Translations under genes and position numbers: made by a program
The notes under the pieces: generated by a model
Database searches by the model: none
What the model saw: only the letters and a program-made list of their open reading frames with translations
What the model was told of the DNA's origin: nothing
From: Tillus elongatus
Taxonomy: Eukaryota > Arthropoda > Insecta > Coleoptera > Cleridae
DNA length: 64,000 nt
Reading direction: 5' to 3'
Assembly (NCBI GenBank): GCA_964006375.1
Contig: OZ023265.1
Location: 114,407,084 to 114,471,083 of the forward strand
Shown here: one piece after another, positions 55,400-64,000 of the stretch
How positions within the stretch are numbered: position 1 is the stretch's first letter
Layout: every line of letters begins with the position of its first letter

Positions 55400-57171
55400 A
55401 GAATGTGTGTGAATTGCAGTTAACGCGCAAATTACAAGATACAAATTCTCGGTAGAAGGATCGACTCGACTGAGATTGGCTGGAACTGAACGAAATGCAA
55501 CATTTATCCACGCAGTGCAGACGTTCTAGAATGTTCGAAACAAATCGAAACTTATCGCGAAGGTACGAGATTGTCCGCTATGATGGACCTAAGACAGGGG
55601 GGGATTAGAATAGTGATTGAAAATTGGGTCGCAAATACTAAAAGGTTGAGAAACGTTGCGCTACAGTGTATGTAGCCAAGTTTCCAACTTTAGATGTAAA
55701 ATAGGTGGGGTTTTTGCATCAGCAATTTACACAGGAGTGCTAAAATATAAGTTGTTTTAGAATTGTTCCCATTAAAAAATCGTCGATAGCATAATAGCCT
55801 GAGCTGTGTTAAAACGAAACATAGTAGCTAAGTTTTCAACATTACATGTTAAATGCGTTGGGTTTTTGTATCAGCAATTTACACACGAGTGCTAAAATAT
55901 ATGAAGTTTTAGAATTGTCCCATAGCATAATAGCCTGCACAGTGTTAAAATAAAATAAAGCATAATACGCAGCAGATGCATAATTTCACATAATAATCAA
56001 CTTGTCCCCCAATTTCTGCTAAATAATTCTTTTTCTTTTCGAGGTAATTAATCTATGCAAGACACAATGTTGCATTTGTACATTTAATGTTTTCAAAGTC
56101 AGCAGTTCATTGTTCTAGATATTTAACTCCTCTAACTTAACATATGTTAGCGACGTACGATAATCCCATGTAATATGTCGGCTCTTGATACAATTGCGGC
56201 TTATTATGAGCTCTCCTGACGTGAGCACAAGGGCCTAAATATAATTACAGTGTTAGGCTATATTTGACAACAAGGTAATTTGAGACAGCGTGCTTTCAAC
56301 CGCTTATAAACATAGCTGGGTGCGCGCCACTACTGTATAAATTGTGACATCTGCTAAAAGAAAGAAGTAACAACAAACGTTATTTAATTAGAGTGAGATA
56401 TATAGGAGGCCATAGAAGCATCTGTTCTAAGAAGTTATATAAGGAAAGTCAGTTTGATACTGGGTAGATTGTAAATAGTAGGCCATTTTGCGAACTTGGC
56501 AGGACTATAATTGGTAGAGGGGCAATTGTAAATTGCTTTTTGGGGAAAAAAATAATGCAAAGGCGGCTGTAAAGATAATTATTTTTAAGGAGTTTGCTTT
56601 TAAGTTTTTATTTGTATCTTGCAGTATTATTATTTTACATAATGTGCCCTATTGATACTTATGGTAAATAAAATAAATAAACAAATTTATTAAGCAAAAA
56701 TTATCTTATTTTCATGAAAGTCGTGTGCTTAACTGTATAAAATAGCTTCTATAACTATGTATTTCACACAACATTATCATCAGAGCCGTAGCTACGCGTT
56801 ATCTATGGGGAGTGGTTTAGGTAGGAAAAAGCTCTTACTTGTGAAACATTTTATCTAATGATATGTACCAGTGCCTTAAACTTACACATGATTTTGAGAC
56901 AAAATCTATTTAGGACTTCTTCATAACTAATGTGACTTTCTCTGTGAACACACATTAGCGCTAATCCGTTTAATCGATTGATATCGATCATCTTGGCCAA
57001 GATTAAAAATATATTTCTGGTGTTGCCGTAGAGCACGTTGCTAATATTTGTAAGAGGTCCTCAAAAATTGTGGAAAATGAGTAATTTGTACTTAAAAACG
57101 CGTCAATGGACGTTATCGGCAGATTATCACCATTACCATTTATGATACTGAGACTAGTCTTAGTATCATAA
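55400..57171 (+). other. Intron stretch, no gene recognised
   Basis: About 55670-55780 and 55815-55950 are two copies of a roughly 145-bp repeat (agtgctaaaatata; 'tagcataatagcctg'). Otherwise nothing recognised. Confidence 0.45.
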
Positions 57172-57540
57172 TTGAGCCCCGGTGGTTCAGTGGTAAAAAC
57201 GTGTGCCTCGGGAATAAAGGGTACTGGGTTCGATCCCACGGTACTCCTTTCACTTTTGCAGTACATACTGTACAATTAACATTAACCGAGGTTGTAGCAT
57301 TGTATTTGAGCAAGTTGAATGTCTGCACGTTCCGACCTTCGGAGGTGGCGTAAAGTGGTCCGTCCCGTGTCCATTCTATGTTGGGCACGTTAAAGATGGG
57401 CACGTTAAAGATCCTACCTCCCTTACAGAAAGGCAGGGGTTCGGCAAAATTTCCACGATAGTAAGGTGACATTGCTCCCTGGTGTCGGTGATTGGCCATA
57501 GTCGCGGAATAGGCCGACGTTAAAGAAATAAAAAACACAT
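57172..57540 (+). mobile_element. SINE-A, full-length copy
   Basis: tRNA-like head GAGCCCCGGTGGTTCAGTGG (box A) with box B GGTTCGATCCCACGG, then body and tail as in 34648-34995. Ends 'gtgattggccatagtcgcgg', 'aataggccgacgttaaag' and an A-rich end. A duplicated 'ttgggcacgttaaagat' unit in the body (57394-57426) distinguishes this copy. Pol III-type internal promoter inferred from the boxes. Confidence 0.82.
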
Positions 57541-58154
57541 ACATAGTATAATGATTACCATTAATTTACTTGTTCTGCCACATATGACGTTCTGCTGAAA
57601 TTAAATTAAAATCTTTGTCATATAGTTTGTTTTTAATTTGTTTAAATCTTTCGGGCAAATGGAGACTATTTACAAGTTGAAAGACGTTCTTGCGTGGGGC
57701 GTAGCGAGAGTGTTGTCGTCCGGCTATGTGACATGACGTAATTGTTTATATTGATTCTTATTAAAAATTTACGGTGAGGTACTTGAGAGCGGACATAGAA
57801 CCTTGATACATTATATGTATTTTTTGGTTTTAGTTGTTTGTTTGGTTTTAGTTCCTAGCAAGCATACATGTTTTTGGTATCGTACCATGAAGGGGATTTG
57901 AACCCTCAAACCCGCTCCTTATCCGCAGCCCTGATATCACACTGTAAGCTGTAGCAGCCAAAGTTATGGTATATTATGTGAACTAAGCTAAAAATATGGT
58001 AAAAAACAAACAAAAAATATATAGAATGCAGTGTGATAAGTTATTTTATACCGTTTACCCCACGACTTTCATAAAAATAAAATCGTTTTACTTTAGAATT
58101 GTTTTGATTTATCTTATTTTCTTACTTTTTAGTTTTCAAAACGTACGAATACCG

Positions 58155-58156
<2 letters not shown>
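57541..58156 (+). other. Intron stretch with a weak tRNA-like segment
   Basis: On the minus strand near 57960-57870, GAGGGTTCAAATCCCC resembles a TpsiC arm, but no box A or acceptor stem fits. Not called as tRNA. Confidence 0.4.

Positions 58157-58225
<69 letters not shown>
58157..58225. repeat. (TA)n microsatellite
   Basis: About 68 bp of TA. Confidence 0.97.
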
Positions 58226-58229
<4 letters not shown>

Positions 58230-58429
58230 AAAGAGTGGCTAAAAAATAAATCCATGTCATTCTCAAATATCTGAATTCAAAAATTCAAAATGCATGCCTT
58301 GAGCGTCTTGTTAGCACCCTAATCTAAATAAAAATAAAGTCTTCTAACGTTAATCAACGTCTGGGGCGTGACCGAACTAACAGCAATTGTTATTCTAATT
58401 ACGTAAGTTAAGTCGTGTGGTTCTAATAG

Positions 58430-58980
58430 CGTACGATCGGGTGATTGTGCTTGCGATTCTAACGAACCTCGCCTCCATGTTCACCGATTTGAAAATAGTA
58501 TATTATTAATCGAGGTACTGCCTGATATTGATTTGGTTATGTGTTGGTGCTTCATCCTGCTGGGACCATTTCACATTCACTGAAACTTGTGGGCTTGCTC
58601 GATCAGGATATAAGTTTGCCAAAGTTAACACGGTATTATTTTGGAGCGGTGCTAACTAATAATTATCTCCATTCACATTGCTATCAATAAAAAAGGGACC
58701 GATGACAATAGTTTCCAACTATTCCTGCCCGACCATTAACCTTTTCAAGGTATTGAGTATATTCTTCTCTGATCCAGTGTAAATTTTCTTTAGACAATTG
58801 GCGACAATTTTGACGATTAGCATGGTCGTGAAGTGTAAAACTGCACTCATCAGAAAACAGAACATATTCTAGTGGGATAACATTCTCATCTAACATTTCC
58901 ATCATTTGTTCTTCTATGAAAATCGCCTTCCATGAGCTCCTGAGTTTGCATCAATTTATAGGAATATATTCTATTTATTT
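58430..58980 (-). pseudogene. Tc1/mariner-type transposase fragment, third lineage member
   Basis: Minus strand frame 58905-58684 reads ENVIPLEYVLFSDECSFTLH (first catalytic Asp) followed by NRQNCRQLSKENLHWIREEY, a typical post-Asp segment in this superfamily, and AGIVGNYCHRSLFY. About 58580-58545 reads WSQQDEAPTHN, corresponding to the second-Asp box, in another frame. The third catalytic region is not recognisable. It resembles the DD41D-type enzymes at 27327 and 50840 but is distinct. Sequence on its 5' side (59195-59410) is a dispersed repeat also at 33290-33500, probably this element's end. Confidence 0.72.
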
Positions 58981-59194
58981 TTTTGAATATTCGAATAATC
59001 GATCAATGGCTAACATCAACAGTGCCTGCTTGTCGACTCGAAGTAAGTAGCTTTTCCCCAGACTTAACCATTACTTTCCATTTGGTATCATTACTCACTG
59101 CATTAAATGTTGTTTTTTTTTTGTTCTCGCTGCCTTTTATGTCCAAGCTCGCGAAATTTCTTACTAGTTTTACTAATGTCCATTGAGATATAGG

Positions 59195-59410
59195 AATAGA
59201 AAATAAAGATATGCTTCAAATGAGGTATCGCAAGCCCCTACTTCCTATTTAAAAAATTGGGTGCTGCAACTGACACTCGAAGGGAGTTGAATGTAGGTGT
59301 AAGTTTTCACGTTGCAGGATGTCATTTTTTAATTTCAAATTTACGTGTTTCGGAATTATACATAATAATTGAGATGTTGTTCGATTTGGCTGTTTCACAC
59401 TATATATAAT
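59195..59410. mobile_element. Probable end of the transposon at 58430-58980
   Basis: Parallels 33290-33500: 'gcaagcccctacttcctatt', 'gacactcgaaggga', 'agttttcacgttgcagg' and 'ttcgatttggctg'. Confidence 0.5.
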
Positions 59411-60799
59411 GTCTTTTATTTATTCTAATTTTTTTTCTCTGCACTGCCCCCATAATTTATCATATTAATATGTTGGTAAGACTTTATATAAAAAATCTCG
59501 TTAATTCCTTATAAGCTTTGAATACTTTAGAATGGTTAGAGGCTAATAATGGAAAAAACTATAATTCGGTTTAAAGAGTAAATTTCATGGTAAATTGATG
59601 CCTATTAATATTGCTTAGCACAGAAAAGAAAAGGATTTAAATCTCATAATGGAGAACATGATAAGGACCACATCGTCAATTATTACCAATCAATGGTACA
59701 AACAATTAGAAAACAAACAAATGAAAATGGTAGAAATAGTGAAGAAAATAAATAAACAATGATCTGTGTGCCTTTTTATCTTTAAACGTTGTATTTATAA
59801 AGAAAAAATTAAAGAGAAATACAAAATTGCTGCTGTTGTCCTTATGATATAACGACTCTTGATAGTGCAAGAAGAATTGTTGTGCTACACATGTTTGCTA
59901 TAAGTTTGGGACAAAGAGTATAGTAGTAGTAACAAGCGAATCTATGTAAACAATTATTTGACCTAGTCAGAGAGCTACCATATATTGTGCCGTGTCTGCC
60001 CAAAACAATTTTAGTGACAGAAAGGACTTAAGGCGCAGGCAATTTTCACACAAAAGGCCATGGTTTAGTACGGAAAAGGAATTACACTTTTCTTCATTAC
60101 ATTTGTCTCGAAAAGTAAACCAGCCAGCACATTATCTAACTCATGAAATTGTAATCGCTTAAGTAGAGGAATAAAAAGTTTTGTGGAAGATGTATTTTCA
60201 GTGTCGTAGATTTGTGGACTATAAAACTGTAGCAAGTTAAATCGAAGATAGCATATCTATGTTCTGATTACAAGGTGAAATTCAAAGGTCCAAGCTTTCA
60301 ACTGCATAGGAAAAACTGCAAAGTAATAACTGTAATCCATGATTGAATGTTTAACATTGTACACCCACTCCTCTTCCCCCGAAAAAGCATAAAAAACCCT
60401 CGAGACAAGTAATGTAGGAATACATAACAGATATTTAACAAACCCAGCTGAAGATAAAATTAAATTCATTTGTCTTGATTGCGTAGTTAAGAATTTTTAT
60501 TTCCCAAATAAAATTTATTATCAGAAAGCAGTTTAATTTAATTTGCCTAATAATATGCCTTTTTACAGTTGCTTGTGACTTTTATAAACATAAATGTCGA
60601 TGCAACTCATTGTGATGTCTGCTAAGTTAATCTAAATAACTTTATCGCAGTTGTCTCAAAACTCTAATCTTGTTAAAAGGCGCATCTATTTTATAATAAT
60701 ACTGTAAAACTATAGAATTTTATGTGTTACTAATATTAATGAATACTTGTATTGATATATAAAAACAACTAAAAGTGCAGCGAGACTTTGGCATTGCAG
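59411..60799 (+). other. End of the 38-kb intron
   Basis: No gene recognised. Two candidate acceptors lie before the zinc-finger exon: aaaagtgcag (60780) and tttggcattgcag (60799). Only the second matches the phase left by 22430 or 10200. Confidence 0.55.
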
Positions 60800-61104
60800 A
60801 TGCCAGTCGGAGCCGAAGACAGGACGAAGATCGCTCTTCACTGACTTCTTCAGGAGAGATGTTACATCAGCACCATCCAGACCAAATGGCGACCAAGTAC
60901 GAATGTCCGTTATGTGAAATGGTTCTACTCTCCATCCATTCCGCAAGAGCCCATATTGATGAACATTATCCAAGAGATAGTCCACTGTGTCCTGTTACTG
61001 AGTGTGGAAAATTATTCTCTCATCCTAATTCTGTAAGAAATCATATGAGGACTAAACACGGCAGAGCTTGGCAGCTCATGAAAAGGCTCAAATGGAGTTT
61101 CTAG
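60800..61104 (+). CDS. Terminal exon with two C2H2 zinc fingers, BTB-ZF-type regulator (candidate chinmo)
   Basis: Sequence-specific DNA binding in the nucleus is inferred from two C2H2 fingers. Finger 1 is encoded at 60904-60966 (C-x2-C-x12-H-x3-H, CPLCEMVLLSIHSARAHIDE plus H) and finger 2 at 60988-61059 (C-x4-C-x12-H-x4-H, starting CPVTECGKLFSHPNSVRNH). A short basic tail GRAWQLMKRLKWSF ends at the stop TAG (61102-61104). Upstream lies a Ser/Asp/His-rich stretch. The acceptor at 60799 leaves AT, which with the G from 22430 makes Asp and keeps the finger frame; the same phase would fit direct joining to 10200. Two fingers at the C-terminus behind a long linker suit insect BTB-ZF proteins such as chinmo; lola, fru and br use alternative finger exons, so this may be one of several. 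No poly(A) signal AATAAA was seen in the next 350 bases. Confidence 0.75.
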
Positions 61105-61565
61105 TGCTACGTTCTAAGAAATTCGGTTCAGTTGGATTTTTAAGGAAAGACATTAAAAGTGATCTATATGGTAGTGATAAAAGTGACATCCAGCGACAAA
61201 TTAGCTGCGCAGTATTAAAGCCTTTTTCCAGACTTAATTACTACTTAAAATTAAAGCTTGTTGCCCTTAATAGCGTTTTGTTGTCAAAATGCGTGTATAG
61301 AAAGTCACGTTTTAGAAACATTTAAAATAATTGTAAATTCTTACTATTTCGTAAAAACTGAATTCTGGAAAGTGTAAACGCGATTTTCTTGTTTGTATAT
61401 CTTTCAGGTCAAATTCTTCTTCTTGCTGGCTAACGAGGTTTTGTGAAACATCAAAGGATATCTACATATAAAAAGTAATAACTCAGTAAATTGAGCAGGG
61501 TAGCGAATGTTGATAACTTATTTCAATTATTCATGTTTAGATTAACCTACCACCGTTACTAAGTG
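61105..61565 (+). other. Probable 3' untranslated region and downstream sequence
   Basis: Follows the stop codon; no coding signal. The end of the transcript cannot be placed. Confidence 0.4.
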
Positions 61566-61569
61566 ATGA

Positions 61570-61745
61570 TTTGAACCTGTGATGAGCACTGATAAGTACA
61601 CTTGGAGAAACCCAAATCACCACAACATACCTTTTAAAAACCTGACGATCGTTTTACTAACAAAGTTACTATCATCAGAGGATGAAAAATTGAGAACGCT
61701 AAGTGTGTTAGTAAAACGATCGTCAGGTCTTTAAACAATGTGTTT
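61570..61745. mobile_element. Hairpin MITE, second copy of the 55070-55265 element
   Basis: 'cctgtgatgagcactgataa', 'gacgatcgttttactaacaa' and the inverted 'gttagtaaaacgatcgtcag' (about 61710) form the arms. The two arms here are more similar to each other than in the other copy. Confidence 0.75.
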
Positions 61746-61778
61746 TTTTGTGGTTTATGTTACTCCAGGTATACTTTT

Positions 61779-63125
61779 TTATTGCGGGGCGTAGTTGGCG
61801 CATCTGCTGACCAAGCTAGTGGCTTCCTGAACATCTCTATTACACACTGGTACTATCTTTGCGGCATAGCTTAACGAGTGTAGAGTTGTCTTTTCTTCTT
61901 CTCCTTCCACTTTTTCCCGACTAACCTCATCCGCTTTAAGCGACTTGGAGCTCGGGCAATCTAGTTGGTTGTTTTCTACGCTTCGCCAGTTCTTGTTTCT
62001 CTCTTTTATGATCATAGCTTGTCGGGCAAATTCCATTACCTTTTTCCATGAGCTCTTGTCTTTCAACATTATTGGTACCATGTCTTCGATATTATGTATC
62101 CCTACAGAGTTGACGGTGGTACTTCTCATCTCATTGAACTTTGGGCAAACAAAAATGCAGTGTTCTACCATGCCCTCTTTCCCGCAGTAGATACATCTGC
62201 CCCCGTTCTCGTCTAAATTTCCCATGCGTTTGACGTAGGCTCTGAAATATCCGTCGCCTGTAAGTATTAGTGAGAGCCCGAAATGTATTTCTTTGTGATC
62301 GCATTTCATCCAGTCTGTCAGATTTGGAATCAATCTTTTTGTCCATTGTTCCTTCGTGGTGTTTTGGGACCATCTTTTCTGCCATTTCTCCATTGTCCAT
62401 CTGGTAGCCAGCTTAGCTTTGTGTAGTCTCATTTCCCTCTCCTCATGTAGGAAACATCTTTCTTTCACTAACAGATCTATGGGTACGACGCCCACGAACA
62501 CCTGAATTGCCTGCGTGGAGATTGTACGGAACACGCACGCTACGCTTAGTAACACTGCGCTGCATGCTCTCCATTATCATTTTATATTTTTGTATCTCTA
62601 TTGTTTGATGCCATACCATCGCCCCGTACAGTGAAATTGAGTCCACTACTCCACTGAGCACTAGCCGTTTTGCTGACTTTGGGCCTCCCACGTTTGGCAG
62701 TATCCGACTTAGTGCTGCTGTTTTTCTTTAAGCCTTTACTTTTGTCATTCGTACATGCTGGTCAAAATTGAGAGACTCGCCGATTGTTATTCCTAGATAC
62801 ACCTGGGACTTCGCTGATTTTATCATGGTGTCCTTTAGGCGGAACGAGCAATCGCCCCTGATTTTTGGACTTTTTATGACGACCCCATCTGTCTTTGCAG
62901 GGACCAGCTGGAGTTCTTTGCCCATCATCCATCTGTCTACTCTTCCTAACGTTTCGTTTGCTCGAAACCTTGTTCTAATGCCTCTTCTAAGACTGCTAGG
63001 TCATCAGCATAACCAATCAGGGTAACTCCTTTAACCATTTTTAGCTTGAGGATTCCATCATAGATTATATTCCAGAGAATAGGTCCCAGGAGGAATCCTT
63101 GCGTGTCTTCCGTTGTAACAGCCAT
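61779..63125 (-). pseudogene. R1-clade LINE reverse-transcriptase C-terminal half
   Basis: Minus strand, from 63125: QGFLLGPILWNIIYDGILKL (reverse-transcriptase box 4), then LIGYADDLAVLEEAL with an intact YADD catalytic box (about 62990-63030). The next frame (62928-62728) has QLVPAKTDGVVI and VYLGITIGESLNFDQHV. Then GGPKSAKRLVLSGVVDSISL and YGAMVWHQ (62691-62443, thumb). The final 258-residue frame (62555-61779) has TQAIQVFVGVVPIDLLVKER, W..W..RLIPNLTDW, FGLSLILTGDGYFRAYVKRM and a CIYC..EHCIFVCPKF zinc knuckle, the standard R1-type C-terminus. Frameshifts separate the frames. The N-terminal endonuclease and ORF1 are absent. No rRNA gene sequence is nearby, so it is not at the usual 28S site of canonical R1. 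Confidence 0.88.
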
Positions 63126-64000
63126 CGTCTATCCTCTCGTAATTCTGATATTTCTGTGTAAGTGTACTTAACTAGCAATTTTAGTTTTACACCATGGTTT
63201 AGCATAAATAAGGGCAACTTGTGTACTAGCCTTCACCTAAATTACTTTATTAATTACATAGGTACAAAACTGACGGAAAATCTTTCCCTGGAAAAACAAT
63301 TTAATTAGTCTGTCCAACGAACTTACGTACTTTTACATTACTCGCCGAATTTCATTAAACTATCGATGTCTCCTTATTTTAGCCATAACTAGCTGTCTAC
63401 AGCAGTCTTTTTATGTCGCTCTAACTTTAGCACTTCATCAATTGGATTCGGTTTTTCTCTTGTTATGTATCTCCCTTTTTTTCAAGCAAATGTCCTTTAA
63501 ACATTGTTTTCAGAAAATTGTTACGTTTTAGAATATATTTGACAATGTTGCCTTTCTCTGCCTAATATATTTAGTAAGCATAGTTTTTCTTCAGAAGCGT
63601 GTGGTGGGTTTTCAAACAGGGTAAGCAGTGGATTATAATGGCCAAATTTCTTATATCGGAAGTCCAAAGTAAGAAACTTTATATACGCACTAAACCTAAA
63701 CGTTTGATCTTTAAACGCAATTCCAAAAGGCACTTGCTGTTGCTATGTCTTTTAAGAATTTTTCAAATTATTCTAATGCGAAAGCCCACACGTATTCCAC
63801 GATTTTTTTTTTGTGCGGACGTTTACGTTTGGTAAACACTGCTATTAAGGTGGTCGACTATCATTTATTATTTTCTGTTTTTCCTCAGAAGGATAAACCG
63901 AAAAATTTCTGTTTCTTAAATTACATATATAACACAAACACACTTACAAACTTGTACTACTCGTAGACGGACGAGGGAGAGGGACTTAAATTGCACCTTA
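63126..64000 (+). other. Downstream sequence, nothing recognised
   Basis: Several overlapping short frames; a T-family-like phrase 'aaaatctttccctggaaaaa' near 63278. No gene called. Confidence 0.4.

Noticed and set aside
57870..57960. Possible tRNA gene on the minus strand
   Set aside because: Only a TpsiC-like arm (GGGTTCAAATCC); no matching acceptor stem or box A.
60775..60799. Acceptor at 60780 for the zinc-finger exon
   Set aside because: It would need a phase 0 donor; the exons at 10200 and 22430 both leave one base, which fits 60799 instead. Not excluded if an unseen exon exists.

Overview
The window looks like AT-rich, repeat-saturated arthropod DNA, most likely an insect. The reasons are R1-clade and CR1/Jockey-like LINE remnants, Penelope-like elements, several Tc1/mariner transposase families, a hAT relic, tRNA-derived SINEs, and the coding exons of what looks like a BTB-zinc-finger (BTB-ZF) transcription regulator. 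About twenty long (TA)n arrays of 60-165 bp are spread through it. I cannot name the species.

Host gene. One plus-strand gene is supported. It has four phase-compatible exons: 6446-6682, 9981-10200, 22374-22430 and 60800-61104. They encode a low-complexity linker rich in Ser, Pro and charged residues, a 19-codon microexon, and a last exon with two C2H2 zinc fingers and a stop. The 5' part (start codon and expected BTB domain) lies upstream of the window. The protein resembles BTB-ZF regulators; chinmo is my best candidate, not a firm identification. The three introns (3.3, 12.2 and 38.4 kb) hold nearly everything else. About 0.82 kb of coding exon is spread over 54.7 kb.

Layout. 1-6.4 kb: dispersed and tandem repeats, a decayed Tc1 transposase, and two tandem units of a TA-bounded repeat family (T-family here). 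7.6-8.5 kb: Penelope-like element. 13-13.5 and 18.5-19.8 kb: LINE remnants. 15.8-18.1 kb: T-family copies around a 190-bp palindrome with two hammerhead-ribozyme-like motifs. 23.4-24.5 kb: SINE, MITE and a second Penelope fragment. 24.9-31.4 kb: a very large inverted duplication centred on an almost intact 2.44-kb DD41D mariner-like transposon. 33.5-35 kb: 70-bp tandem repeats with a hammerhead-like motif, and a SINE. 37.3-38.3 kb: LINE whose 3' tail matches the SINE tail. 40.4-41.9 kb: an 850-bp fold-back element bracketed by TA arrays. 43-48 kb: little recognisable. 48.5-59.4 kb: relics of a LINE, three Tc1/mariner-type transposases, a hAT transposase carrying a MITE, and a SINE. 61.8-63.1 kb: R1-type LINE fragment downstream of the last host exon.

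No CRISPR array, operon or prokaryotic feature is present. All homology calls come from recognising motifs by eye; no database search was run.
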